In this document: one piece after another, positions 57,565-64,000 of the stretch
Position numbering within the stretch: the first letter of the stretch is position 1
How the letters are laid out: each line of letters begins with the position of its first letter
Assembly (NCBI RefSeq): GCF_000759885.1
Contig: NZ_JNAH01000004.1
Span: forward strand, 186,001 to 250,000
Length of the DNA: 64,000 nucleotides
From: Prochlorococcus marinus str. GP2
GTDB taxonomy: Bacteria > Cyanobacteriota > Cyanobacteriia > PCC-6307 > Cyanobiaceae
Direction of reading: 5' to 3'
The notes under the pieces: model-generated
Seen by the model: the letters and a program-made list of their open reading frames with translations, nothing else
What the model was told of the DNA's origin: nothing
Database searches by the model: none
Program-made: the position numbers and the translations under genes

Positions 57565-58749
57565 TTGAAAGATTTAACTAATTTAAAAACATATATCATT
57601 GACTCTGATAATCCACATGAGGTTGATGATGCTATTTCATTAGAAATAAAAGAAGGAAATAAAAAAAATTTATGGATACATATTAGTAATCCATGCAAAC
57701 TTTTTTTGCATAACTCTATTGTTGATGTAGATGCAAGAAGGAAAAATAGCAGTTTATATATGACGGATCAATATGTCCCAATGTTACCTAATGGAATTCT
57801 TGAAAAGGCAAATTTAGCTCAAAATAAAATTTCAGAAACTATTAGCGCATCGATAGAATTCAACGACGATGGTTCTATAAATAATTATGAAATAATTGAA
57901 GCATTAATTAAACCTAAATACCAATTAACATATGAAGATGCGAATGAAATTTTGGAATTAGAACCTAGAGAAGAAATTGAATTAGTCCAAATTAAAAAAT
58001 TATTAGAAAAAAGTATTAAACATAGAAAAAAACAAGGAGCAATTATTTTTGAAAGTCCTAATAGTAAAATTAAATTAAATAGAGATAAAATTATAATAAA
58101 TAAATTAGAAAAAACAATATCACAAATTATAGTTGCAGAATCAATGATATTAATGGGTTATGTAACAAGTTTATTTATTAATAAATTTAATTTAGCGGCT
58201 GCTTATAGAATTCAAAAAATAAATTGTAATCCACTTGAAATACTTAATAGATACAAAGATAGTGAGATAAAATATATAATATTAAAACAATACATGGGAA
58301 GAAGTTATATATCAACTAAGCCCGGAAAACATGAATCTTTAGGCCTTCAAATGTACGTACAATGTACTTCCCCATTACGAAGATATTTAGATTTAATTAT
58401 ACAAAGACAAGTATATAATAAAATAAATAATTATGAACTTCTAAGTATTAATTCTATTTCTGAAATAATTGATTATTCAAGAAATAAACAATCAGAAAAT
58501 AATAATATATTGAAAAATGATAAATTCAAATATTTAGCATTATTTTTTAAAAATGAAAATAAACCTTTTTATAAAATAATATTTGTTAAGTGGATTAATC
58601 ATAAAAGAAATATTGCTTTAGTTTATTTTCAAGAGTATTCACTAGAATTACTCATAACACTTTTTATATCTATAGAAATATATAGTAATAAACTTTATAA
58701 AATTAAATATTGTAATAATGAAAAAAGTCTTTTAGAGTTTATTTATTAA
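57565..58749 (+). CDS. RNB-domain exoribonuclease (RNase II/R-like), minimal form
   Basis: 394 residues. It opens directly with the RNB catalytic block IDSDNPHEVDDAISL, whose aspartates bind magnesium. The middle has HISNPCKLF and VDVDARRKNSSLYM, and the C-terminal part has TSPLRRYLDLIIQRQV. There are no cold-shock domains in front, and no recognisable S1 domain behind; the last 80 residues are lysine/asparagine-rich. This minimal RNB protein follows rpsR with a 44-base gap. The start is TTG at 57565. It probably degrades RNA 3' to 5', but substrate grip would differ from RNase II. Confidence 0.85.
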   Translation: MKDLTNLKTYIIDSDNPHEVDDAISLEIKEGNKKNLWIHISNPCKLFLHNSIVDVDARRKNSSLYMTDQYVPMLPNGILEKANLAQNKISETISASIEFNDDGSINNYEIIEALIKPKYQLTYEDANEILELEPREEIELVQIKKLLEKSIKHRKKQGAIIFESPNSKIKLNRDKIIINKLEKTISQIIVAESMILMGYVTSLFINKFNLAAAYRIQKINCNPLEILNRYKDSEIKYIILKQYMGRSYISTKPGKHESLGLQMYVQCTSPLRRYLDLIIQRQVYNKINNYELLSINSISEIIDYSRNKQSENNNILKNDKFKYLALFFKNENKPFYKIIFVKWINHKRNIALVYFQEYSLELLITLFISIEIYSNKLYKIKYCNNEKSLLEFIY

Positions 58750-58818
58750 TCAAAAATTTATTTAAAAATTAAATATTAGTTTGAAATAATTATCTGTTAA
58801 CATTAATAAAAACGATTC

Positions 58819-60354
58819 ATGAGTTTTGTCATTACAACACCTTTATATTATGTAAATGATAAGCCTCATTTAGGCAGTGTTTATACAACAATAATCTGTG
58901 ACTCAATAGCCCGGTATAAAAGACTTAAAGGTGAAGATGTTATGTTCATCACAGGTGTTGATGAACATGGTTTAAAAATACAAAGAACAGCAAATGAAAA
59001 GGGAATTGAACCCAAAACTCATTGTGATGAGATTTCAGAAATCTTTACTATTAATTGGAAAAATTGGGATATATCCTTTGACAAATTTATAAGGACAAGC
59101 TCCAAAAGTCACGAGTCAGTTGTTAATGAATTTTATGAAAGAGTAAAAGAATCAAATGATATTTATATGGGAGTACAAAAAGGTTGGTATTGCGTTGGTT
59201 GCGAAGAATTTAAAGATAATCCTGAAAACTCAGCAACTTATAAATGTCCAATACATCAAAAAAATCTAGAATGGAAAAATGAAGAGAATCTTTTCTTTAG
59301 GCTTTCTAAATACCAAAAGCAAATCGAGAAAATAATAAGCGAACCTTCTTTTATTGAACCAATTGAAAGAAGGAATGAAATTGTAAATTTTGTCTCCAAA
59401 GGATTAAAAGATTTTTCAATCTCAAGAACAAATGTTTCTTGGGGAATTCCTGTGCCAGGCCATTTAAATCACACCTTTTATGTATGGTTTGATGCTTTAC
59501 TTGGATATGTAAGCGCTATTAGTTCCAATGAAACAGAATCCTCATTGGAAATGTCAATTAACGCAGGGTGGCCAGCAGATATTCATTTAATTGGTAAAGA
59601 TATACTTAGGTTTCACGCCGTATATTGGCCTGCAATGCTTATTTCTGCTGGAATGAGAGTGCCTAAGAAAGTCTTAGGACATGGGTTCCTCACCAGAGAG
59701 GGGCAAAAAATGGGTAAAAGTTTGGGCAATGTACTTGACCCTGACCAATTGCTCTCTAGATACGGGAATGATCCTGTAAGGTGGTACCTAATTAAGGATA
59801 TATCACTAGGTAGTGATGGAGATTTTCAAGATAAAAGATTTGTTGACATAATCAATAATGACTTGGCTAATACAATTGGTAATTTACTAAATAGAACATC
59901 ATCCATGTCTAGAAAATGGTTTGATAATAAAGTGCCTAATAATGAAAAAATTTCAACTAATAATAAATTAGAGAATTTCGCAAAAATTGCAGTAGAAAAA
60001 TATATGCATAATTTTGAAATTTACAAATTAGATCATGCAGCTAATGAAGTGCTTAACCTAGCAATTAATACGAATTTATATTTGAATGATAATCAACCAT
60101 GGTTGTTAGTAAAAGAGAAAGATAATTTGCCTTTTGTAAAAGAAATTATTTATGCCGTACTGGAAAGTACACGGATAATAGGACTATTATTATTACCTTT
60201 ATTGCCAGAATTATCATCAAAAATAAATGAACAACTTGGTTCTATATACAAGAAAGAAATTCCTTGGGAAGAACAATTAAGGTGGGGATTATTAATTAGT
60301 AATTCAAGCCTCCCGAAACCAACTCCAATAATAAATAAACTTGAGTATGAATAA
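58819..60354 (+). CDS. metG: Methionyl-tRNA synthetase
   Basis: 511 residues, class I. The HIGH-type motif is in TPLYYVNDKPHLGSVYT; the KMSKS-type motif is QKMGKSLGNVLDP. A single-knuckle zinc region (CVGCEEF...CPIH) lies between. The C-terminal tRNA-binding extension of the larger E. coli enzyme is absent, as in many bacteria. The coding region overlaps the following lptC gene by 8 bases. Confidence 0.95.
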   Translation: MSFVITTPLYYVNDKPHLGSVYTTIICDSIARYKRLKGEDVMFITGVDEHGLKIQRTANEKGIEPKTHCDEISEIFTINWKNWDISFDKFIRTSSKSHESVVNEFYERVKESNDIYMGVQKGWYCVGCEEFKDNPENSATYKCPIHQKNLEWKNEENLFFRLSKYQKQIEKIISEPSFIEPIERRNEIVNFVSKGLKDFSISRTNVSWGIPVPGHLNHTFYVWFDALLGYVSAISSNETESSLEMSINAGWPADIHLIGKDILRFHAVYWPAMLISAGMRVPKKVLGHGFLTREGQKMGKSLGNVLDPDQLLSRYGNDPVRWYLIKDISLGSDGDFQDKRFVDIINNDLANTIGNLLNRTSSMSRKWFDNKVPNNEKISTNNKLENFAKIAVEKYMHNFEIYKLDHAANEVLNLAINTNLYLNDNQPWLLVKEKDNLPFVKEIIYAVLESTRIIGLLLLPLLPELSSKINEQLGSIYKKEIPWEEQLRWGLLISNSSLPKPTPIINKLEYE

Positions 60355-60970
60355 TCTATATAGACTAATAATTTTTTTCCCATTTTTTATTCTTGGATGT
60401 GCATCAAATTTAACTGAAGAAAATAAAATTCTAAAAAAAATTGATGGTTTAAATATGAATATTTTTTCTAATGAAGGAAAAAAAATATACTCAATAACTA
60501 GTCCTAATTCAATTTACGATAAAGTTAAACTTGTATTCAACCTTGAAAGAACAACTATTAGTATCTTTGATGGTGAAAATATCAAATATATTATTAATTC
60601 TGATTCATCAAAATTATCAGATAATCATAGAATTGTAGAACTTAATGGAAATGTAGAATTGAGAACCATTAATCAAGATAATGATTTTTTGTATGGGGAT
60701 TATTTAATTTGGAATATTAATAAATCTAAGTATCAATTAATAGGAAATGTTAGATTTGAAAATAAAAATATTAAATTGTCTTCGAATAAAGCCATGCTGG
60801 ATAGAGAAAATATAATTGAATTTTTTAATCCGGTAAAATATATTATTAAAGATGATAATAATGAGAATAAATATGAAATTAATTCAGAAAATGCTTTCTA
60901 TAATCTCAACACTAACTCTCTAAGTTTTAAATCAAAAGATGAAAGGGTTCGTTCTAAAATATATTTTTAA
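60347..60970 (+). CDS. LptC-like lipoprotein (LPS export)
   Basis: 207 residues from the ATG at 60347, inside the end of metG. The signal peptide ends with the lipobox LGCASN, so the protein is anchored at the membrane by a lipid on cysteine. The rest is beta-rich with repeated patterns such as IVELNGNVELRT, DYLIWNINKSKYQLIGNVRFENKN and KAMLDRENI, typical of the OstA/LptA/LptC fold. LptC hands LPS from the ABC transporter to LptA. It would be a substrate of lspA in this window. It ends overlapping the convergent CCB gene by 4 bases. Confidence 0.8.
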   Translation: MNNLYRLIIFFPFFILGCASNLTEENKILKKIDGLNMNIFSNEGKKIYSITSPNSIYDKVKLVFNLERTTISIFDGENIKYIINSDSSKLSDNHRIVELNGNVELRTINQDNDFLYGDYLIWNINKSKYQLIGNVRFENKNIKLSSNKAMLDRENIIEFFNPVKYIIKDDNNENKYEINSENAFYNLNTNSLSFKSKDERVRSKIYF

Positions 60971-61593
60971 ATATTATTTTTTAAAAAAATATTATTTATT
61001 TTCTTAGACCAATTATTTATCCATTTTTCATCAGACTTTGTAAAACATTTTGCACTCCAACCTCCAACTAATATAAAAGCTTTTTTATTTATTGGAACAA
61101 CTAATATAGATGGAATATCAGAACAAAAATTTAAAAATTCATCTCTTCCTGGATAAAATTTAGTGTTTGCTAATGATATTAATTTCATATCTTTAATCGA
61201 TCTAAGACAAGTTTCTCCTGGATTGAACTCACTTTTTGAAGTTATTCCTCTTTTAAGTATATTTACTCCATCATTATGAATTAATATTGATGCAGCTGCA
61301 GTAGAAGTTAATATCGCTTCAGATCCCCATGCAAGTTCATTAATAACTTCATCCGGAATGTTTTTATCATATATAAACTTATTTTCTCCCTTCAGATCTA
61401 CTTTTTCACCAGCTAAAGGTTCAAATTTTTTAAACAAGAAACCTATCAAAATAATAATTAATGAAGCAGTTGCAGCTAGTACTTGTGCTCTTTCGAGCTC
61501 AGGAGTAATAATCTCTATCGAGAAGAAATTTGCTATTTGAAAAATAAAAAGTACTGTTCCAATTAATATTAAAGATTTTCCATTGAATCCCAT
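60967..61593 (-). CDS. Cofactor assembly of complex C, subunit B (CCB2/CCB4 family)
   Basis: 208 residues. The first 60 or so contain two membrane segments (SLILIGTVLFIFQIANFF and LAATASLIIILIGFLF). The soluble remainder, with ELAWGSEAILTSTAAASILI, FYPGRDEFLNFCSDIPSILVVPI and ILVGGWSAKCFTKSDEKWI, matches the CCB2/CCB4 family. In algae and plants this attaches haem ci to cytochrome b6. It supports photosynthetic electron transport. Divergent from the small membrane protein at 61706. Confidence 0.82.
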   Translation of the reverse strand: MGFNGKSLILIGTVLFIFQIANFFSIEIITPELERAQVLAATASLIIILIGFLFKKFEPLAGEKVDLKGENKFIYDKNIPDEVINELAWGSEAILTSTAAASILIHNDGVNILKRGITSKSEFNPGETCLRSIKDMKLISLANTKFYPGRDEFLNFCSDIPSILVVPINKKAFILVGGWSAKCFTKSDEKWINNWSKKINNIFLKNNI

Positions 61594-61681
61594 ATATAAA
61601 ATATGTTAATTCTATTTAAATTATGCAACTATTATATTGTTTAGTAAATTTAGACAAAACTCAAACATATGGTTTTTAATA

Positions 61682-61687
61682 TATAAT
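61682..61687 (+). promoter_or_regulatory. Possible minus-10 box
   Basis: TATAAT 18 bases before the ATG of the small membrane protein gene at 61706. No minus-35 box seen. Confidence 0.35.
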
Positions 61688-61705
61688 TAAACAAAACCTC
61701 TTAAA

Positions 61706-62017
61706 ATGAATCTAAACATTAATAAATACTTTTTTACTTTTATCGTTACTGGTCTAATATTTATCCTTATTCCTACAACTACATACGCAGAAAGTGTTAG
61801 CAATATAAACAGACTTTTTGTTGTCACACAACAAAAGACAATAATAAATTACGAAAAAAGTCAGCCTTCATCCATTGACAACCCAGTAGTGGATCCTAAT
61901 TTTAACGTCATGAGATCCAAAGATACTGAAAGTTCAACTGCCACATATATAGTTATTGGTTTATTAATAGCAGCTACGATTATACCCTTAGCAACATGGT
62001 GGTATTTCTCTAAATAA
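61706..62017 (+). CDS. Small membrane protein with signal peptide, function unknown
   Basis: 103 residues. A hydrophobic N-terminal signal (YFFTFIVTGLIFILIPTTTYA, cleavage likely after the alanine) is followed by a polar segment rich in N, S, T and Q, and a C-terminal membrane helix (TYIVIGLLIAATIIPLATWWYF). So the loop in between faces the periplasm or lumen. It is 10 bases upstream of cobU and probably in the same transcript. I recognise no family. Confidence 0.7.
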   Translation: MNLNINKYFFTFIVTGLIFILIPTTTYAESVSNINRLFVVTQQKTIINYEKSQPSSIDNPVVDPNFNVMRSKDTESSTATYIVIGLLIAATIIPLATWWYFSK

Positions 62018-62027
62018 TAGAGAATTT

Positions 62028-62585
62028 ATGACTTCAAAGGAATTCAGTACTGATAATTTATCTCATATAATATTCGTAACAGGGGGTACAAAGAGTGGAA
62101 AAAGTGAATTTGCAGAACATCTAGCAAAGGAGTCACAGGGTTTAACATATGTTGCATTATCTGATAACAATGTTGATGACAAAGAATGGCAAGAAAAAAT
62201 TACTTTACATAAAATTAGAAGACCTAAAGAGTGGAAATTGATAGAAACGACTGATCTGTTAAATACATTAAGAAAAGAAGATGGTCCACTGTTAATAGAC
62301 TCGATTGGGGGATTTGTAATGGAAAGTCTTGAAAAAGAACATGAAGAATGGTCAATAAAGATGCATTCAGTAATTAGTCATTTAAAAAAAAGAAAAAATA
62401 TAACAATTATTGTTGGAGAACAAGTTGGTTGGAGCTTGGTTTCAGAATATAAAATTGGTAATACTTATGTTGAAAGAATCGGCGAGCTTCAAAAGAGAAT
62501 AACCAAAATATCGAAAGATAATTGGCTTGCAATAAACGGCAGAGCAATCAAAATAGATCAAATAAGTTTAGAAATACCCACTTGA
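62028..62585 (+). CDS. cobU: Adenosylcobinamide kinase / adenosylcobinamide-phosphate guanylyltransferase
   Basis: 185 residues. The P-loop FVTGGTKSGKSEFAEHLA matches CobU, with the phosphorylation-site region further on (TLHKIRRPKEWK, with the histidine) and LLIDSIGGFVMESL. It activates adenosylcobinamide for joining the nucleotide loop, a late step of cobalamin synthesis. Together with cobN and metH this indicates B12 autonomy. Its stop overlaps the trmL start by 4 bases. Confidence 0.88.
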   Translation: MTSKEFSTDNLSHIIFVTGGTKSGKSEFAEHLAKESQGLTYVALSDNNVDDKEWQEKITLHKIRRPKEWKLIETTDLLNTLRKEDGPLLIDSIGGFVMESLEKEHEEWSIKMHSVISHLKKRKNITIIVGEQVGWSLVSEYKIGNTYVERIGELQKRITKISKDNWLAINGRAIKIDQISLEIPT

Positions 62586-63070
62586 AATTGGAAGTATCTC
62601 TTTTTGAACCTAGAATCCCCCAAAATACTGGTAATATTGCCAGATCATGTGCTGCCTTCGACATATCTTTAAATCTTATAGAACCCTTAGGCTTTAAAAT
62701 AGAAGATAAATACTTAAAAAGAGCAGGGTTAGACTATTGGCCATTAGTTAATATTAATAAATACGAAAATTTTGATAAATTTCTGCAGTCAAAGTCAACT
62801 AAAAGAATTATTTCTTTTAGCAAAAAAAATGGGATGTATTTAAATGATTTTAAATTTCTGGAAGATGATGTTTTGTTATTTGGCAGAGAAGACTCAGGAT
62901 TGCCAGATAGCATTATAAACAAAAGCGATTTTTTAATATCAATATTCATGCCCAATTTACAAACTGAAAGTAATGATAATAAAGGAGTTAGAAGTTTAAA
63001 TCTTTCAGTAGCATGCGGTATTGCTATATATGAGGCCCATAAACAAATTAATTTTCAAAATCATAATTAA
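62582..63070 (+). CDS. trmL: tRNA (cytidine(34)-2'-O)-methyltransferase
   Basis: 162 residues, a SPOUT (SpoU-type) methyltransferase. It opens LKLEVSLFEPRIPQNTGNIARSC and contains the knot motifs LFGREDSGLPD and a final SLNLSVACGIAIYEAHKQ. TrmL methylates the wobble ribose of tRNA-Leu. Start TTG at 62582 (TTGA overlap with the cobU TGA); an ATG at 62522 would lie deep inside cobU and adds unrelated residues. Confidence 0.88.
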   Translation: MKLEVSLFEPRIPQNTGNIARSCAAFDISLNLIEPLGFKIEDKYLKRAGLDYWPLVNINKYENFDKFLQSKSTKRIISFSKKNGMYLNDFKFLEDDVLLFGREDSGLPDSIINKSDFLISIFMPNLQTESNDNKGVRSLNLSVACGIAIYEAHKQINFQNHN

Positions 63071-63085
63071 GTACAAATAATGTCT

Positions 63086-63091
63086 TACAAT
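63086..63091 (+). promoter_or_regulatory. Minus-10 box of tRNA-Met
   Basis: TACAAT at 63086-63091, 8 bases before the tRNA 5' end, at the proper distance for a start near the mature end. Confidence 0.4.
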
Positions 63092-63099
63092 ATTGATAT

Positions 63100-63173
<74 letters not shown>

Positions 63174-63187
63174 TTTTCAATACATTA

Positions 63188-63211
63188 ATAAATGTATAAA
63201 TGTATAAATGT
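63188..63211. repeat. Triple tandem repeat ATAAATGT
   Basis: Three perfect, contiguous 8-bp units directly after tRNA-Met. Probably slippage-prone simple sequence. Confidence 0.85.
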
Positions 63212-63262
63212 AAAACTTTTAAACTGCCATAACTAGCTCAAACAATAATAATACTAAATAAA

Positions 63263-63574
63263 ACTAGTGCGGTCTTAGCTTAAAAAAAATAAAAAGCAAA
63301 ATATCCCGAAGCTAGGATAATAGTTCTTGATAATAATTTTAATACTTTTCAACATGTAGCAAATTGTCATCTAATAATCATTCCTGAGATGTGTAAAAAA
63401 AAAGCATTTTAATTAAATATAAAAATAGACAATATAGGTTCAGCTGAAGATTGGCGAGGGCAGTTTGAACAGGCAGAGCTATATCATCAGGAACTGGTGC
63501 AGAAGGGATTAACTATGGCAAAAATTGAAAAAAAAGATAGGCATAACATTTATTATATTACGCTCTTTTTTTGA
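63263..63574 (+). pseudogene. clpS: clpS adaptor pseudogene (three in-frame stops)
   Basis: One continuous frame (phase kept throughout) translates to the ClpS adaptor, the ClpAP/ClpCP recognin that binds N-degron substrates. The first half gives KYPEARIIVLDNNFNTFQHV and NCHLIIIPEMCKKKAF. The second gives IKIDNIGSAEDWRGQFEQAE and LYHQELVQKGLTMAKIEK. TAA codons interrupt at 63281, 63290 and 63410, and no start codon is usable upstream. At the first TAA, VLA is directly followed by the stop. The conserved LDDNFNTF has become LDNNFNTF, IPGM is IPEM, and the expected end after IEK is lost so the frame runs to 63574. The window shows no intact clpS; another copy may exist elsewhere. Confidence 0.82.
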
Positions 63575-63641
63575 TCAATCATTACATAAAACAAACTATT
63601 AAATATCAAAATCACATAACCTATTTCGATATTAAAACTCA

Positions 63642-63822
63642 ATGAAATCTTCTATTAAACAAAAGATATAAAACTATATTTTTTGCTAGGATAATTGCTA
63701 TAAGTATTGTTGCAATATCAAAAAATAATAAGCGATCCTACGAACGGATGAATTCATTGGACAAAAGAATTCACTCTAAAAAAGTGAATAAAAAAGTACT
63801 TTTTATCAGGATAAGTTTTTAA
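63642..63822 (+). pseudogene. Possible degenerate small membrane-protein gene
   Basis: An ATG at 63642 begins MKSSIKQK and reaches a stop at 63669-63671. Shifting by one base at 63666 opens a frame YKTIFFARIIAISIVAISKN followed by KRSYERMNSLDKRI, ending at 63822. This has one hydrophobic helix and a charged tail, like a small membrane protein with a frameshift. It could also be chance in AT-rich sequence. Confidence 0.3.
63769..63804 (-). terminator. Probable terminator of the VKOR gene
   Basis: ATTCACT (63769-63775) pairs with AGTGAAT (63783-63789), 7 bp with a short loop. Next to it is the palindrome AAAAAGTACTTTTT, with T-rich ends on the minus strand. It lies about 30-50 bases after the VKOR stop codon. 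No GC-rich stem, so moderate confidence. Confidence 0.45.
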
Positions 63823-64000
63823 TTTGGACTTAAATTCTTATATCCTGTCAATTCGGATAGTTCCTCAAGTGTTTGGACTCCTATAATTATTTTCCCGTTA
63901 ATTTCCCATGATGGGAAACCTTGAATTTTTTTATCAATGCATAGTTGTGTTTGACTATTTTTACCATCTCTCGCGCACTCAACGACATTAAGTTCCTTAT
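63819..64000 (-). CDS. VKOR family protein with thioredoxin-like C terminus, 5' part outside the window
   Basis: The last 60 codons are visible, ending in TAA at 63821-63819. The C-terminal sequence KELNVVECARDGKNSQTQLC, then IQGFPSWEINGKIIIGVQTL and EELSELTGYK, is the thioredoxin-like domain that in cyanobacteria and plants is fused behind vitamin K epoxide reductase (LTO1). The cis-proline loop FPSWEI and the cysteine in VVECA are visible. The membrane VKOR part and active-site CxxC lie beyond the edge. It forms disulfides in exported proteins. Confidence 0.85.
   Translation of the reverse strand, partial: KELNVVECARDGKNSQTQLCIDKKIQGFPSWEINGKIIIGVQTLEELSELTGYKNLSPN

Larger units (their letters stand above)
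63174..63818. other. 645-base region without an intact gene, holding a dead clpS
   Basis: Between tRNA-Met and the VKOR gene no intact gene is present. It contains a triple ATAAATGT repeat, the clpS pseudogene (63263-63574), a possible second degenerate small reading frame (63642-63822) and a terminator-like hairpin (63769-63804). Confidence 0.7.

Noticed and set aside
63437-63510. GC-richer patch as a foreign insertion
   Set aside because: The patch encodes the conserved C-terminal part of ClpS, which explains its base composition without invoking transfer.

Overview
The window is a typical stretch of a small, AT-rich, densely packed cyanobacterial chromosome, most likely a high-light-adapted Prochlorococcus. 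The evidence is the presence of psaK, the cytochrome b6f haem-assembly factor CCB2/CCB4, plant-type 2Fe-2S ferredoxin and hemJ. Very strong AT bias, tiny intergenic gaps and overlapping neighbours point the same way. No insertion sequence, CRISPR array, rRNA or prophage was seen. The strain assignment is inference; no database was searched.

Layout. 1-5.7 kb: a methyltransferase cut by the window edge, glnA with a clear NtcA-type promoter and an intrinsic terminator, a class V aminotransferase, tadA, a PLP-dependent decarboxylase and a 45-residue membrane protein. 5.7-14 kb, mostly minus strand: a DUF697 GTPase, lspA, bioY, a MacB/FtsX permease, pyk, a MazG-like protein (plus strand), a YGGT protein, scpB and ilvA. 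14-22.3 kb: dxs (plus), then minus-strand psaK, the DUF3593/DUF2499 pair, an exported peroxiredoxin, rpmB, htpG, hisZ, an inositol-monophosphatase-family gene and petF. 22.3-30 kb: tRNA-Ser(GGA), dnaK-dnaJ, DUF3110, a cyclophilin, ribBA, argC and purN. 30-42.5 kb: pgi, leuS, the operon dapF-cysteine desulfurase-DUF1995-dacB, coaD, a flavin-reductase-like protein, uvrC, hemJ and a PHP phosphoesterase. 42.5-52.4 kb: cobN, ilvE, metH, an acidic small protein, DUF2237 and an ATP adenylyltransferase. 52.4-57 kb: a small coiled-coil protein, a ribbon-helix-helix/J-domain fusion, an unusual intergenic region with periodic repeats around a small secreted protein, and pheT. 57-64 kb: rpmG-rpsR-RNB nuclease-metS-lptC, CCB2/CCB4, a small membrane protein, cobU, trmL, tRNA-Met, a dead clpS gene and the 3' end of a VKOR-thioredoxin gene.

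How the genes fit together. Most of the window is core housekeeping: nitrogen assimilation (glnA), isoprenoids (dxs), riboflavin, arginine, branched-chain amino acids, methionine and lysine/peptidoglycan precursors. Cobalamin supply (cobN, cobU) is encoded together with a B12-dependent enzyme (metH). Chaperones (htpG, dnaK-dnaJ) and aminoacyl-tRNA synthetases (leuS, pheT, metS) are also present.

Most notable observations: (1) a clpS N-degron adaptor pseudogene at 63263-63574, with reading frame preserved but three in-frame TAA codons; (2) three arrays of AGACT/AGTCT pentamers at exact 12-bp spacing near a ribbon-helix-helix/J-domain protein; (3) an scpB gene whose conserved N-terminal half has no ATG, GTG or TTG start; (4) a PrxQ-like peroxiredoxin lacking the usual resolving cysteine; (5) several small genes and many TTG starts. 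I did not find convincing evidence of a wholly new multi-gene system. The RHH/J-domain gene with its neighbouring periodic repeats is the best candidate for something undescribed.
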